A stretch of DNA of 64,000 nucleotides from the NCBI GenBank assembly GCA_021798985.1, contig JAJZBI010000008.1, forward strand, positions 1 to 64,000, given 5' to 3'. The notes beneath the pieces are model-generated. The model had not been told where the DNA came from and searched no databases. It was given only the letters and a program-made list of their open reading frames with translations. The position numbers and the translations under genes were made by a program. The stretch is from Actinomycetes bacterium. Lineage in GTDB: Bacteria > Actinomycetota > Acidimicrobiia > Acidimicrobiales > Bog-793. Shown one piece after another: positions 1 through 10,047 of the stretch (position 1 is its first letter; every line of letters starts with the position of its first letter).

Positions 1-101
1 GGATCGGCAACGACCGCAAGCTCCGCTCGCTCATCGATGAGTTGCGCGACGTCGCAGAAGCGGCGACCGACCTCATCCTTGAGACCGAGGTGAAGGTTTA
101 G
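1..101 (+). CDS. C-terminal end of an unidentified protein (partial)
   Basis: An open frame enters the window from the left edge and stops at TAG 99-101. The last 32 residues are charged and helix-prone, with the motif LRSLIDELRDVAEAATDLI and the end LETEVKV. No family can be recognised from so short a tail. The stop lies about 40 nt before the signal-peptide region of the amino-acid binding protein, so the genes may be co-transcribed. Confidence that it is coding rests on a plausible helical composition only. Confidence 0.4.
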   Translation, partial: IGNDRKLRSLIDELRDVAEAATDLILETEVKV

Positions 102-141
102 TTACAAGCTAAGCAAGGTCAACACGTCGGGGCTGCGTCGC

Positions 142-1022
142 TTGGCGGCCGGCGCGGTGCTCTCGGGTGTTGGGCTGGCCTTTGCCACCTCGGCGGTGGG
201 TGCTGCCGTGGCGCCGAAGGCCGCCCCCATCCCGACGCCGAAGAAGAACCCCAAGGCGGCGGCGCTCGTGCCCGCCGCATCCGCAAGGCGGGCAGCGTCA
301 CCTTTGCCGCCGACGCGACCTATGCACCCGATGAGTTCGTGGCGGCCGACGGCCACACGATCATCGGCATGGACGTCGACCTCGGCAAGGCCCTCGCCGC
401 GGTGATGGGGCTCAAGCCGCGCTTTGTCAACGCCACCTTCGACACGATCATCCCCGGCCTCGTGGACGGCCGCTTCGACGTCGGTCTGTCCTCCTTCACG
501 ATCACCGCGGCGCGCGAGAAGCAGGTCAACTTCGTGTCCTACTACCAGGCCGGCGAGGGCTTCTACGTCAAGGCCCACGGTGGCCCGGCGCTGTCGGGCC
601 TTGCCAGCCTGTGCGGCAAGAGCGTCGCCGTCGAGACGGGCACGACCGAGCAGACCGACGCGCGGCACCAGGTGGCGGCGTGCAAGAAGACCGGCAAGAA
701 GCCGGACACCGTCCTCAGCTTCAACACCCAGGACGAGGCCAACAGCGCCGTCGCCTCGGGGCGGGCTCAGCTCGGCTTCGCCGACTCCCAGGTGGCCGCC
801 TACATCGTCTTGCAGTCCCACGGCCTGTTCAAGCTCTCGGGCCACCCCTTCGAGGTGGCGCCCTATGGCATCGCGTTCCCCAAGTCCTCGAGCCTCGACA
901 AGGCGACGCTTGTCGCCTTGAAGGACCTGATGGCCAAGGGCATCTACGCGAAGATCCTCGCCAAGTGGGGGATCGCGAATGGCGCCATCCACAATCCGGT
1001 GATCAACCCCAAGGTCGGCTGA
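142..1022 (+). pseudogene. Polar amino-acid ABC transporter substrate-binding protein, frameshifted
   Basis: Family 3 extracellular solute-binding protein (SBP_bac_3), which would capture amino acids outside the cell for the permease that follows. The first frame (from about 118-142) encodes a hydrophobic signal segment, GVGLAFATSAVGAAVAP. Near 265-285 the reading moves to another frame that holds the mature domain, beginning KAGSVTFAADATYAP and running through GMDVDLGKALAA and FDVGLSSFTIT to the TGA at 1020-1022. Joining the frames needs about one inserted base between 260 and 290. No ATG lies near the 5' end; TTG 142 is the first start codon in frame, but the basic residues expected before a signal peptide lie upstream of it, so a second lesion is possible. 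It may be a true pseudogene or a sequencing error. The family assignment is secure. Confidence 0.8.
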
Positions 1023-1064
1023 TCAGGTCCGGAGGGCCGGTGCGGGGCGCGCGGGGGGGCTCGC

Positions 1065-2012
1065 GTGAGCGCACCGCGGCGCCCCGGCGACATCACGGCG
1101 GTGCCGGTCCGCCACCCGGGACGCTGGGTGGCGAGCGCGGTCGTGCTCGTGTTGGTGGCGATGCTGATCAACAGCCTCGTCACCAACACCCGCTATGGGT
1201 GGGGCACGATCGGCCACTACCTGTTCGAACGCTCCGTGCTCGACGGACTGGCGCTCACCTGGGGCCTGACCGGCGCGGCGATGGGCATCGGCGTCGCCGG
1301 CGGCATCGTGCTGGCGGTCATGCGCCTCAGCGCCAACCCGTTGCTGTCGGGCGTGAGCTGGTTCTACATCTGGGTCTTCCGCGGCACTCCCGTTCTCGTC
1401 CAGCTCTTCCTTTGGTACAACCTGTCGTACCTCTACAGCCACATCGCGCTCGGGGTGCCCTTTGGGCCCGAGTTCGTGCACGCCAGCACGAACACCTTGA
1501 TCCCCGCCGTCGTGGCGGGGATCTTGGGGCTCGGACTGAACGAGGCGGCCTATATGGCTGAGATCGTGCGCGCCGGCATCTTGGCGGTGGACCCCGGCCA
1601 GCACGAGGCGGCGAGCTCGATCGGCATGCGCCGCGTGCAGATCATGCGCCACGTCGTCTTGCCCCAGGCGATGCGCGTCATCGTGCCGCCGACGGGCAAC
1701 GAGGCGAACTCGATGCTGAAGACGACGTCCCTCGTCAGCGTGATCGCCGTCTATGACCTGTTCGGCACGACGCAGAACTTCATCGCCAGCACCTATGAGT
1801 CGATCCCGCTGCTGTTGATGGCGAGCATCTGGTACCTCGCCTCCTCGACGGTCCTTAGCGTCGCGCAGTACTACGTCGAGCGCTTCTACGCTCGCGGCGC
1901 CCAGCGGGCGCTACCGCCGACCCCGTTGCAGCGCCTGCGCGCCAACCTGACGACGCTGCGTCGCCCCCGCATCGACCTCGCGCCGGTTGCGCCGGCGTCG
2001 CGACGCCGGTGA
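1065..2012 (+). CDS. Amino-acid ABC transporter permease (HisM/GlnP type)
   Basis: Integral membrane subunit (315 residues) of a polar amino-acid importer. An N-terminal membrane segment (about residues 22-40) is followed by a conserved permease core of about five segments. The cytoplasmic EAA loop that contacts the ATPase is present around residues 180-200 (GQHEAASSIGMRR). The motif WVFRGTPVLVQLFLWY at about 103-118 is typical of His/Glu/Arg permeases. The GTG start at 1065 is 42 nt after the binding-protein stop. The 3' end overlaps the ATPase start by 4 nt, so the three genes form an operon. This is the only one of the three with an intact frame. Confidence 0.9.
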   Translation: MSAPRRPGDITAVPVRHPGRWVASAVVLVLVAMLINSLVTNTRYGWGTIGHYLFERSVLDGLALTWGLTGAAMGIGVAGGIVLAVMRLSANPLLSGVSWFYIWVFRGTPVLVQLFLWYNLSYLYSHIALGVPFGPEFVHASTNTLIPAVVAGILGLGLNEAAYMAEIVRAGILAVDPGQHEAASSIGMRRVQIMRHVVLPQAMRVIVPPTGNEANSMLKTTSLVSVIAVYDLFGTTQNFIASTYESIPLLLMASIWYLASSTVLSVAQYYVERFYARGAQRALPPTPLQRLRANLTTLRRPRIDLAPVAPASRRR

Positions 2013-2798
2013 GCGGCGGGGCCGCCGTGGCCGACAGCGACGCGGCGATGGTGCTCGCCGAAGGGGTCCACAAGCGCTTCGGGGCCCTCGAGGTGCTGCG
2101 CGGGATCGACCTGTCGGTGCGCCGTGGCGAGGTCGCCTGCATCATCGGACCGTCGGGCTCGGGCAAGTCGACCTTTCTGCGCTGCGTGAACCACCTCGAG
2201 AAGATCGACGCCGGGCGCCTGTTCGCCGACGGCGTCCTCGTCGGCTACGAGGAGCGCGGCGGGCGCCTCCACGAGCTGCACGAGCGCGAGGTCGCGCGCC
2301 GGCGCGCCGAGATCGGCATGGTCTTCCAGCACTTCTACCTCTTCCCGCACATGACGGTGCTCGACAACGTCTGCTCGGGGCCGCTGATCGTGAAGGGTGT
2401 CCCTCGCGCCGAGGCCGAGGCGCGCGCACCAGCTCCTTGAGCGGGTCGGCCTGGCCGCCAAGGCGGCGGCCTACCCCCGCCAACTCTCCGGCGCCCAGCA
2501 ACAGCGCGTGGCGATCGCCCGGGCGCTCGCGATGGATCCCAAGCTGATGCTCTTCGACGAGCCGACGAGCGCGCTCGACCCCGAGCTCGTCGGCGAGGTA
2601 CTGGCCGTAATGCGAGACCTCGCGCAGTCAGGCATGACCATGCTCGTCGTCACCCACGAGATCGGCTTCGCCCGCGAGGTCGGTCACCTGCTGTGCTTCA
2701 TGGACGGGGGCGTCGTCGTCGAGTCCGGGCCGCCCCGTGAGGTGATCGCCTCGCCGAGCGAGGCGCGAACGCGGGCCTTCCTCGAGGCGGTGCTCTGA
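2009..2798 (+). pseudogene. Amino-acid ABC transporter ATPase, frameshifted
   Basis: Nucleotide-binding subunit of the same importer (GlnQ/HisP type). The first frame carries Walker A GPSGSGKST, the Q-loop MVFQHFYLFPHMTV and then stops at TGA 2438-2440. A second frame from about 2397 carries the signature [15 protein letters not shown], Walker [14 protein letters not shown] and the H-loop VVTHE, and ends at 2798. The halves join at a GC-dinucleotide run near 2419-2432 (GAGGCGCGCGCACC), where loss of two bases or gain of one explains the shift. Both halves keep all catalytic motifs. That suggests either very recent inactivation or a base-calling error in a GC repeat. GTG 2009 overlaps the permease stop. 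Confidence 0.85.
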
Positions 2799-2826
2799 GC
2801 CGGACGCGGCCCCGCGGACCCGGCGT

Positions 2827-2855
2827 GTGACACCACCTTCCCAGCCGAGTATCCT
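2827..2855 (+). promoter_or_regulatory. Promoter for rplM-rpsI
   Basis: GTGACA (2827-2832) and TATCCT (2850-2855) are separated by 17 bp, a good housekeeping sigma arrangement. Transcription would begin near 2862, giving a leader of about 90 nt before rplM. No T-rich terminator was seen between the ABC operon and this promoter. Confidence 0.5.
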
Positions 2856-2950
2856 GTTCCGGCACGCCCGCGCCCAGGTCGGCTCCCGGCCCCTTGGCGC
2901 GCGCAACCATCGTCGGGGCGCTGCCCGCGGCGCGAGCAGAAGGAAGGACC

Positions 2951-3400
2951 GTGCGCACCTACTCCCCAAAGCCGAGCGAGATCGAGCGGGCCTGGCACGT
3001 CGTCGACGCTGAGGGCCTGGTGCTCGGCCGCCTCGCCACCACCGTGGCGAGCGTGCTGCGCGGCAAGCACAAGGCGACCTTCGCCCCCCACCTCGACACC
3101 GGCGACCACGTGATCGTGGTCAATGCCGCCAAGCTCGTCCTCACCGCCAACAAGGCGGAGGCCAAGATGGCCTACCGCCACAGCGGCTATCCGGGCAGCC
3201 TGCGGGCGACCAGCTACGCCGAGCTGCTCGAGCGCAAGCCCGACGAGCTCGTGCGCCGGGCCGTGCGAGGCATGCTGCCAAAGGGCCCCCTCGGACGCCA
3301 GATGCTCCACAAGCTGAAGGTGTACGCCGGCCCTGAGCACCCCCACGCCGCCCAATCGCCCCGCCCCCTCGAAGTCGCCGGCGCCCGGCGCGCTTCCTAG
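2951..3400 (+). CDS. rplM: 50S ribosomal protein L13
   Basis: Large-subunit assembly protein L13, 149 residues, close to the usual bacterial length of about 145. Hallmarks include [16 protein letters not shown], the [18 protein letters not shown] block and the C-terminal [20 protein letters not shown]. The frame is open further upstream, but GTG 2951 is preceded by AGGAAGGA (2941-2948 region) and begins the conserved [18 protein letters not shown], so it is the start used here. It is followed 23 nt later by rpsI in the conserved L13-S9 operon. Confidence 0.97.
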   Translation: MRTYSPKPSEIERAWHVVDAEGLVLGRLATTVASVLRGKHKATFAPHLDTGDHVIVVNAAKLVLTANKAEAKMAYRHSGYPGSLRATSYAELLERKPDELVRRAVRGMLPKGPLGRQMLHKLKVYAGPEHPHAAQSPRPLEVAGARRAS

Positions 3401-3423
3401 TCAGAAGATAGAGAGTCAGCGCC

Positions 3424-3816
3424 ATGCCCAAGCCGCTCGTGCAGTCCACCGGCCGCCGCAAGGCGGCGGTCGCCCGCGTTCGCCTCCGTCCGGGCTCCGG
3501 CGCGGTCTCGATCAACCGGCGCCCCATCGAGCAGTACTTCCCCTCGGCGGGTCACCGGATGCACGCCACCGAGCCGCTGCGCGTCGCGGGGCGCCAGGAG
3601 TCCTACGACGTGGACGCCACGATCGATGGCGGCGGGGTCTCCGGCCAGGCCGGCGCGCTGCGCCTCGGCATCGCCCGTGGCCTGGTCGAGGTCGACCCCG
3701 AGCTGCGCACCGGTTTGAAGCGGGCGGGGCTGCTCACCCGCGACGCGCGCGAGAAGGAATCGAAGAAGTACGGCCTGAAGAAGGCCCGCAAGGCGCCCCA
3801 GTACTCCAAGCGCTGA
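3424..3816 (+). CDS. rpsI: 30S ribosomal protein S9
   Basis: Small-subunit protein S9, 130 residues. The N-terminal [19 protein letters not shown] and the basic C-terminal tail ending [12 protein letters not shown], which reaches the P-site tRNA in ribosomes, are both intact. The ATG at 3424 is preceded by AGAGAG. glmM starts 9 nt downstream, so translation supply and cell-wall precursor synthesis are probably transcribed together, as in other Actinomycetota. Confidence 0.97.
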   Translation: MPKPLVQSTGRRKAAVARVRLRPGSGAVSINRRPIEQYFPSAGHRMHATEPLRVAGRQESYDVDATIDGGGVSGQAGALRLGIARGLVEVDPELRTGLKRAGLLTRDAREKESKKYGLKKARKAPQYSKR

Positions 3817-3824
3817 GCGCACCC

Positions 3825-5207
3825 GTGCCGTCGCGCATCGGCTCGCTGCGGCTCGGCTCGCTGCAGTTCGGGACCGACGGGCTGCGCGGCGTCGCCAACA
3901 GCGAGCTCACCCCCGAGCTCGCCCTCGCCCTTGGCCGGGCGGCGGCGCGCCACCTCGGCGGCGAGCGCTTCCTGCTGGGCCGCGACACCCGCCGCTCGGG
4001 GCCGATGCTCGCGGCGGCGCTCGTCGCCGGCTTGACGAGCGAGGGCGTCGAGGTGATCGACGTCGGGGTGATCCCCACCCCTGGGCTCGCCTGGCTTGCC
4101 GCCGACCGCCGTCTTCCTGCGGCGATGATCTCGGCGTCGCACAACCCCTTCCACGACAACGGCATCAAGCTGTTGTCCGAGGGCGGCACCAAGCTGCCGG
4201 ACGCCGTCGAGCAAGCCGTCGAGGCCGAGCTCGACCGGCTCTTGTTCCTGCCGCCCGGCTCGGGCGGCCAGCTCCCCCCGGCCGCCGCCGAGCGCGTCGG
4301 CGACCTCGTCGCCGACCCCGGTGCCATCGAGGGCTACGCCGACCACCTCGTCGGCTCGGTCGACCTCGCCGGCGCCAGCCTGCGGGTGGTCTGCGACTGC
4401 GCCAACGGGGCCGCGGCGCGCGTCGCCCCCGGCGTGCTCGCCCGCCTGGGCATCGACGCCGTCGTGCTCGCCGCCGAGCCCGATGGCACGAACATCAACG
4501 CCGGGTGCGGCTCGACCCATGCCGCCGGGCTCGGGCCGCAGGTGCGTGCCGCGGGCGCGGATCTCGGCCTCGCCTTCGACGGGGACGCCGACCGGCTGAT
4601 CGCCCTCGACGAGCGCGGCGAGGTCGTCGACGGCGACCGGTTGCTCGCGCTCTTCGCCGTCGACCTGCACGAGCGCGGCGAGCTGGCGGGCGGCGCGATC
4701 GCGGTCACCGTACTGTCGAACCTCGGTCTGCACCGGGCGCTGCAGGACAAGGGCATCGGGGTCGTGCAGACCCCCGTCGGCGATCGCCACGTCGCCGATG
4801 CCCTCGACGCCCACGGCCTCGTGCTCGGTGGCGAGCAGTCCGGGCACCTCATCTTCCGGCGCGAGGCGACGACGGGCGACGGCATCTTGACTGCCCTCAA
4901 GCTGATCGAGCTCGCCGTCCGCAAGCGCCGCCCCTTCAGCGAGCTGGCGGCAACGGCCATGTCCCGGATGCCCCAGGAGCTGCGCGCCGTGCCCGTCGCC
5001 GAGCCGCGCCGTCTGGCCGAGGCCGCGGCGGTCTGGGAGGAGGTCGGCCTCGTCGAGGCCGAGCTCGGCGAGGAGGGCCGGGTGCTGCTCCGGGCGAGCG
5101 GCACCGAGCCGGCGGTGCGGGTCATGGTCGAGGCCGAGACGATCGAGCGGGCCCAGGGCTACGTCGAGCGGCTGATCGCGGTCGTCGAGCGGGAGCTCAA
5201 CGGCTGA
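3825..5207 (+). CDS. glmM: Phosphoglucosamine mutase
   Basis: Converts glucosamine-6-phosphate to glucosamine-1-phosphate for UDP-GlcNAc and peptidoglycan. It has 460 residues, slightly above the family norm of about 445. The substrate-binding start FGTDGLRGVAN lies at about 15-25. The phosphoserine loop ISASHNPFHDNGIK gives Ser105 as the catalytic residue. The metal loop FDGDADR and the C-terminal phosphate-binding RASGTEPAVRVMVEA are present. GTG 3825 lies 9 nt after rpsI. glmS, which makes its substrate, follows from its own promoter. Confidence 0.96.
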   Translation: MPSRIGSLRLGSLQFGTDGLRGVANSELTPELALALGRAAARHLGGERFLLGRDTRRSGPMLAAALVAGLTSEGVEVIDVGVIPTPGLAWLAADRRLPAAMISASHNPFHDNGIKLLSEGGTKLPDAVEQAVEAELDRLLFLPPGSGGQLPPAAAERVGDLVADPGAIEGYADHLVGSVDLAGASLRVVCDCANGAAARVAPGVLARLGIDAVVLAAEPDGTNINAGCGSTHAAGLGPQVRAAGADLGLAFDGDADRLIALDERGEVVDGDRLLALFAVDLHERGELAGGAIAVTVLSNLGLHRALQDKGIGVVQTPVGDRHVADALDAHGLVLGGEQSGHLIFRREATTGDGILTALKLIELAVRKRRPFSELAATAMSRMPQELRAVPVAEPRRLAEAAAVWEEVGLVEAELGEEGRVLLRASGTEPAVRVMVEAETIERAQGYVERLIAVVERELNG

Positions 5208-5260
5208 GCGCGGCGCTGCCGCGTTCGACCGTTTCGGCCACGCGAACGCCTGAATGGGCT

Positions 5261-5266
5261 TAGCGT
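5261..5266 (+). promoter_or_regulatory. Leaderless -10 box for glmS
   Basis: TAGCGT begins exactly 12 nt before the glmS ATG (5273), so the first base of the start codon would be +1. No convincing -35 is visible. The same spacing recurs at several other genes in the window. Confidence 0.5.
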
Positions 5267-5272
5267 GGTGCC

Positions 5273-7120
5273 ATGTGCGGCATCTTCGGTGTCACCGGCC
5301 TTGCTGACCCGCTGGCGCTCGTGGCTGCCGGCCTGCGCGCGCTCGAGTACCGCGGCTATGACTCGGCCGGCATCGTCACCGCGGACGTCGAGACCCACGA
5401 GCTGTGGCGCTGCCGGGCCGCCGAGCGCGGACGCTCGATCGAGAAGCTCGAGACCCAGCTGCACGGGGCGCCGGCACATCCCGGCGCGACCCTCGGCCAC
5501 ACCCGCTGGGCGACGCATGGCGCGCCGAACGAGGAGAACGCCCACCCGCACCTCGACTGCAGCGGCCGGATCGGCCTCGTGCACAACGGCATCATCGAGA
5601 ACCACCGCGAGCTCGCCCTCGAGCTGAGCGCCGCCGGGCACGCGTTCTCGTCGGCGACCGACACCGAGACCTTCGTGCACCTCGTCGAGGCCAAGGTGCG
5701 TGCCGGCGCGTGCCTGCGTGAGGCGGTGGCGTCCTGTCTCGGCTCGGTGACCGGCGACTTTGCGGTCGCGCTCGTTGACGCCGCCGAGCCCCACACCATC
5801 GTCGCCGCCCGGCGGACCTCGCCCTTGATCTTCGGCCGCACCGACTCGGGCGCGATCGTCTCCTCCGACATCGCCGCCGCCTTGCCGACCACCCGGGACC
5901 TCTACCAGCTCGGCGACGACCAGATCGTCGAGCTCTCGCCCGACGCCGTGGTGGTGATCGACGCCTCGGGCGCCCCCGCGACGGCGCGGCGCCTCGAGGT
6001 CGCCTGGAGTGTGGAGGCGGCCCAGAAGTCCGGCTACCCCGACTTCATGTCGAAAGAGATCGCCGAGCAGCCCGTCGCCCTCACCCAGACCCTGCTCGGC
6101 CGCTTCAGCCCGGCCGGCGTCCCCGAGCTCGAGGAGCTCGCGCTGTCGGGCCCCGAGCTCGCGGCGTTCCGCCGCGTGGTCCTGGTCGCCTGCGGCTCGA
6201 GCTACCACGCCTGCTTGTCGGGGCGCGACGCCATCGAGCGCCTCGCCAAGGTGCCCGCCGAGGTCGACATCGCGAGCGAGTTCCGCTACCGCGAGGCGGT
6301 GCTCGGCGCCGACACCCTCGTCGTCGCCGTCAGCCAGTCCGGCGAGACGATCGACACCCTGCACGCGCTGCGCGAGGCGCGCCGTCGGGGCGCCAAGGCA
6401 ATCGCCGTCTCCAACGTCGTTGACTCGGTCATGGCCCGCGAGGCGGACGGTGTCATCTACACCCATGCCGGCCCGGAGATCGGGGTCGCCTCGACCAAGT
6501 GCCACCTCGCCCAGCACGCCCTTTTGGCGGTCTTTGCCCTACACCTCGCCCATCACCGCGGCGAGCTGTCCGGCGAGCGGCTGGCCGCCGCCGCTGCCGA
6601 GCTGACCGCCCTGCCGGGCCTTGTCGAGGCGGCGCTTACCCGCTCGGAGGAGCACGCCGCGGTGGCGCGGCGCTACGCCGGCGTGAACGACTTCTATTTC
6701 CTCGGCCGGCGCAGCGGCTTCACCGTCGCCGCCGAGGGGGCGCTCAAGCTGAAAGAGCTCGCCTACGTGCGTGCCGAGGCCTATCCGGCAGGGGAGATGA
6801 AGCACGGGCCCATCTCACTGATCGAACCGGGCGCCGTGGTCGTCGTCATCGCCCCGCGCGACGCCCTGTGGGAGAAGGTGATGGCGAACGTCGAGGAGAT
6901 GCGGGCCCGCGGCGCCACCGTCGTGGCCGTGTGCGAGGAGGGCGACCAGGAGACCGAGGCGGCCGTGGACGCCGTGCTGCGGGTGCCGAGCACCGGCGCG
7001 CTGGCGCGGCCGATCGTCGGCGTCGTACCGCTACAGCGCTTCGCGTACGAGATCGCCCAGGCGCGGGGCAACGACGTCGACCGCCCGCGCAACCTCGCCA
7101 AGGTCGTCACGGTCGAGTGA
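5273..7120 (+). CDS. glmS: Glutamine--fructose-6-phosphate aminotransferase (isomerizing)
   Basis: Makes glucosamine-6-phosphate from fructose-6-phosphate and glutamine, the first step towards UDP-GlcNAc. It has 615 residues. The N-terminal Ntn glutaminase domain begins MCGIFGVTG, so Cys becomes the nucleophile after Met removal. It continues with [25 protein letters not shown] and HNGIIEN. Two SIS isomerase domains follow from about residue 295 ([18 protein letters not shown]) and about 465 ([18 protein letters not shown]). The C-terminus [13 protein letters not shown] is canonical. There is no Shine-Dalgarno sequence, which fits the leaderless promoter. Confidence 0.97.
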   Translation: MCGIFGVTGLADPLALVAAGLRALEYRGYDSAGIVTADVETHELWRCRAAERGRSIEKLETQLHGAPAHPGATLGHTRWATHGAPNEENAHPHLDCSGRIGLVHNGIIENHRELALELSAAGHAFSSATDTETFVHLVEAKVRAGACLREAVASCLGSVTGDFAVALVDAAEPHTIVAARRTSPLIFGRTDSGAIVSSDIAAALPTTRDLYQLGDDQIVELSPDAVVVIDASGAPATARRLEVAWSVEAAQKSGYPDFMSKEIAEQPVALTQTLLGRFSPAGVPELEELALSGPELAAFRRVVLVACGSSYHACLSGRDAIERLAKVPAEVDIASEFRYREAVLGADTLVVAVSQSGETIDTLHALREARRRGAKAIAVSNVVDSVMAREADGVIYTHAGPEIGVASTKCHLAQHALLAVFALHLAHHRGELSGERLAAAAAELTALPGLVEAALTRSEEHAAVARRYAGVNDFYFLGRRSGFTVAAEGALKLKELAYVRAEAYPAGEMKHGPISLIEPGAVVVVIAPRDALWEKVMANVEEMRARGATVVAVCEEGDQETEAAVDAVLRVPSTGALARPIVGVVPLQRFAYEIAQARGNDVDRPRNLAKVVTVE

Positions 7121-7125
7121 GCGGG

Positions 7126-7494
7126 ATGGGCGGCGGGGTCGGCCTCGACCTCGTCGAGATCGAGCGCTTCCGCGGCGTGCTGGACCGCCGGCCACGCATC
7201 GCCGAGCGGCTCTTTTGCGAGCACGAGCGCGCCGCCGCGGCGCGGCGGGCCGACCCGGTGCCCTCGTTGGCGGCGCGCTTTGCCGCCAAGGAGGCGGTGA
7301 TGAAGGCGCTCGGCGTCGGGCTCGGGGCCTTCGACCTCGCCGAGGTCTGCGTGCAGCGCCTGGACTCGGGCGCGCCCCGACTCGAGCTCAGCGGGCGCGC
7401 CGAGCGCCTCGTCGCCTTGCTCGGCATCGTCCGCCTCGACGTCTCGCTCAGCCACACCGCCCAGATGGCGGCGGCGGTGGTGGTGGCGCGATGA
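7126..7494 (+). CDS. acpS: Holo-[acyl-carrier-protein] synthase
   Basis: Transfers 4'-phosphopantetheine from CoA to acyl carrier protein. It is 122 residues, the usual length. The two signature motifs are [10 protein letters not shown] near the N-terminus (Mg-binding Asp) and [13 protein letters not shown] in the middle. ATG 7126 is chosen. GTG 7117, overlapping the glmS stop as GTGA, is an in-frame alternative three codons earlier. The 3' end overlaps nnrD by ATGA (7491-7494), so the genes are translationally coupled. Confidence 0.93.
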   Translation: MGGGVGLDLVEIERFRGVLDRRPRIAERLFCEHERAAAARRADPVPSLAARFAAKEAVMKALGVGLGAFDLAEVCVQRLDSGAPRLELSGRAERLVALLGIVRLDVSLSHTAQMAAAVVVAR

Positions 7495-8897
7495 GGCCCG
7501 TGCTCACGGCGGCCGAGATAGCCGAGGTGGACGCCCGCGCCCAGGCCGAGATCGGCATCGAGGCGCTGATCCGCCGCGCCGGCCAGGCGGTCTTCTCGGC
7601 CGCGATGGCGCGCCTTGGCGGCACCTACGGCCGGCGCGTCGTCGTGGTGGCCGGCCGTGGCCACAACGGCGACGACGGCAAGGTGGCGGCCGCGCTGCTC
7701 GCCCGACGCGGGGTCCGCGCCCAGGTCCTGGCGGCGAGCGACGCGCCCGAGCGGCTCCCCGAGTGCGATCTCGTCATCGACGCCGCCTACGGCACCGGAT
7801 TTCGCGGCGCGTACCGCGCGCCCCGAACGGGCGCGGTCGTGCTCGCCGTCGACGTGCCCTCGGGGGTGCGCGCCGACACCGGCGCCGCTGGGGAGGGTGC
7901 CGTGGTCGCCGAGGAGACCGTCACCTTCGGCGCGCTGAAGCCGGGACTGCTGCTCGAGCCGGGGCGGGCGCACGCCGGCCTCGTCCACCTCGATCCGATC
8001 GGGCTCGACGCGAGCTCGGCCCGCACCTTTGAGGTCGAGGACGCGGACGTCGCCCACCGCCTGCCGTACCGTCCCCGCGAAGCCCACAAGTGGCAGAGCG
8101 CGTGCTACGTGGTGGCGGGCTCGCCGGGGATGACTGGCGCGGCGGCGATGTGCGCCCGTGCCGCCGGGCGTGCGGGGGCCGGCATGGTCCGCCTCGGCTC
8201 GCCGGGGGCTGAGCCGGGCTCGGTGCCCTTCCTCGAGGCCGTGGCGCGCCCGCTGCCGGCGACGGGCTGGGCCGAGGCGGTGCTCGGTGAGATCGGGCGC
8301 TGCAAGGCGCTCGTGTGCGGCCCCGGGCTCGGCCCGGACGCCGCGACGTCGGTGCGCGAGCTCGTCGCCGCCGCCGAGGTGCCCATGGTGCTCGACGCCG
8401 ACGGCCTGAACGCGCTCGGCGAGATCCGATCGGGCGACGGCCCGCTCGCCCGGCGGCGGGCCCCGGTCGTGCTCACCCCCCACGCCGGGGAGTTCGCGCG
8501 CCTCGCCGGCTCGCCGCCCGGCGAGGACCGCATCGCCGACGTGCGCGACCTCGCCCGGCGCGCCGGCGCCGTGGTCTTGTTGAAGGGAGCCACCACCGTG
8601 GTCGCCGATCCCGACGGCCGGGTGCTGATCGCCGCCACCGGCTCGCCACGGCTCGCCACGGCGGGCACGGGCGACGTGCTGTCGGGCGTGATCGGCGCCT
8701 TTTTGGCCCGCGGCCTGCCAGCGCTCGAGGCGGCTGCGCTCGCCGCGCACGTGCACGGGCGGGCCGCGGCGCTCGGCCGTGACGAGGGGCTGCTCGCGAA
8801 CGACTTGCCCGAGCTCGTCGCCGACCTGCTCTCGACGGCGATGCCGGCCGCGACGCGGCGCTCGCACCCGCTGCACCCGTCCCTCGCCGGTGACTGA
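7491..8897 (+). CDS. nnrD: Bifunctional NAD(P)H-hydrate epimerase / ADP-dependent dehydratase
   Basis: Repairs hydrated NADH and NADPH. The N-terminal YjeF_N epimerase half (about 1-200) has [20 protein letters not shown] and [13 protein letters not shown]. The C-terminal carbohydrate-kinase-like dehydratase (about 205-455) has [35 protein letters not shown] and the [17 protein letters not shown] nucleotide motif. The 468 residues match the fused actinobacterial enzyme. The start overlaps acpS (ATGA) and the end overlaps alr by 8 nt. Confidence 0.94.
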   Translation: MRPVLTAAEIAEVDARAQAEIGIEALIRRAGQAVFSAAMARLGGTYGRRVVVVAGRGHNGDDGKVAAALLARRGVRAQVLAASDAPERLPECDLVIDAAYGTGFRGAYRAPRTGAVVLAVDVPSGVRADTGAAGEGAVVAEETVTFGALKPGLLLEPGRAHAGLVHLDPIGLDASSARTFEVEDADVAHRLPYRPREAHKWQSACYVVAGSPGMTGAAAMCARAAGRAGAGMVRLGSPGAEPGSVPFLEAVARPLPATGWAEAVLGEIGRCKALVCGPGLGPDAATSVRELVAAAEVPMVLDADGLNALGEIRSGDGPLARRRAPVVLTPHAGEFARLAGSPPGEDRIADVRDLARRAGAVVLLKGATTVVADPDGRVLIAATGSPRLATAGTGDVLSGVIGAFLARGLPALEAAALAAHVHGRAAALGRDEGLLANDLPELVADLLSTAMPAATRRSHPLHPSLAGD

Positions 8898-10047
8898 GGT
8901 CTTCCGGCCGGCCTGGGTCGAGGTCGACCTCGGCGCGATCCGCGCCAACGTGGCGGCGCTGTCGGCGCTCGTCGCCCCGGCCGGGGTGTGCGCCGTGGTC
9001 AAGGCGGACGCCTACGCCCACGGCGCGACCGCCGTCGCCCGCGCCGCCCTCGAGGGCGGGGCGAGCTGGCTGGCGGTCGCCCTCGTCGAAGAGGGGGTGG
9101 CGCTGCGCGAGGCAGGCATCGACGCGCCGATCCTGTTGCTGAGCGAGCCGACACCCGAGGGCATCGACGAGGCCGTCGCCCGCGACCTCACGCTCAGCTG
9201 CTATCGCGCCAAGGCGATCGCCCGCGCCGCGCGCGCCGCGGCGTCGCTCGGGGTGACCGCCGAGGTGCAGCTCAAGGTGGACACCGGGATGCACCGGGTG
9301 GGCTGCGCGCCCGCCGAGGCCCCCGCCCTCGCAGCGGCGATCGCCGCCGCGCCATCGCTGCGCTTCGGCGCGCTGTGGACCCACTTCGCCGTGGCCGACG
9401 AGCCGGACCACCCCTTCACCGCGCGGCAGCTCGCGCGGCTGGAGGAGGTGGCGGCGGTGCTCGGCGCTCACGGGCTGCGCCCACCGCTCCTGCACGCTGC
9501 CAACTCCGCTGGCGCGCTCTTGCATCCCCGCAGCCGCCTCGACCTCGTGCGCTGTGGGATCGCTACCTACGGCTACCACCCCACCCCACACCACCGGCCC
9601 GTCGCGCTCAGCCCGGCGCTGTCGTGGAAGGCCAAGGTGCAGCTCGTGCGCGAGCTCGAGGCGGGCGAGGCCGTCAGCTACGGCCTGCGCTACCGCCTCG
9701 AGCGCCGCTCGCGCATCGCGGTGGTCCCGCTGGGCTACCACGACGGGGTGCCGCGCCGCCTCGCCGCGGCGGGGGGCGAGGTGCTGATCGGCGGCCGCCG
9801 CCGGCCGATCGCTGGCACGGTCACGATGGACCAGCTGATGATCGACTGTGGGCCGGCCGGTGAGGGCAAGGTGGCCGTCGGCGACGAGGCGGTGCTGATC
9901 GGCCGCCAGGGCGCCGAGGCGATCAGCGCCGACGAGTGGGCGCAGCGCCTCGGCACGATCAGCTACGAGGTGCTCTGCGCGATCGGCCCCCGGGTGCCGC
10001 GCCGGGTCGTCGACACCGGCTGGCCCGGCGCCCGAGCTCGGGGCTAA
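8890..10047 (+). CDS. alr: Alanine racemase
   Basis: PLP enzyme interconverting L- and D-alanine for peptidoglycan, 385 residues. The start GTG 8890 overlaps nnrD and leads directly into RPAWVEVDLGAIRANV. Lys38 in VVKADAYAHGA forms the PLP aldimine. The second catalytic base is the Tyr264 region (AVSYGLRYR). The C-terminal barrel carries VTMDQLMIDCG and SYEVLCAIGPRVPRR. Its stop overlaps the stop of the convergent small gene by 4 nt. The usual neighbour tsaE has been displaced by about 1.6 kb. Confidence 0.96.
   Translation: MTEVFRPAWVEVDLGAIRANVAALSALVAPAGVCAVVKADAYAHGATAVARAALEGGASWLAVALVEEGVALREAGIDAPILLLSEPTPEGIDEAVARDLTLSCYRAKAIARAARAAASLGVTAEVQLKVDTGMHRVGCAPAEAPALAAAIAAAPSLRFGALWTHFAVADEPDHPFTARQLARLEEVAAVLGAHGLRPPLLHAANSAGALLHPRSRLDLVRCGIATYGYHPTPHHRPVALSPALSWKAKVQLVRELEAGEAVSYGLRYRLERRSRIAVVPLGYHDGVPRRLAAAGGEVLIGGRRRPIAGTVTMDQLMIDCGPAGEGKVAVGDEAVLIGRQGAEAISADEWAQRLGTISYEVLCAIGPRVPRRVVDTGWPGARARG

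Noticed and set aside
2397-2440. Programmed ribosomal frameshift in the ABC ATPase
   Set aside because: No slippery heptamer, pseudoknot or internal ribosome site is visible, and a second gene of the operon is also frameshifted. Decay or sequence error is simpler.
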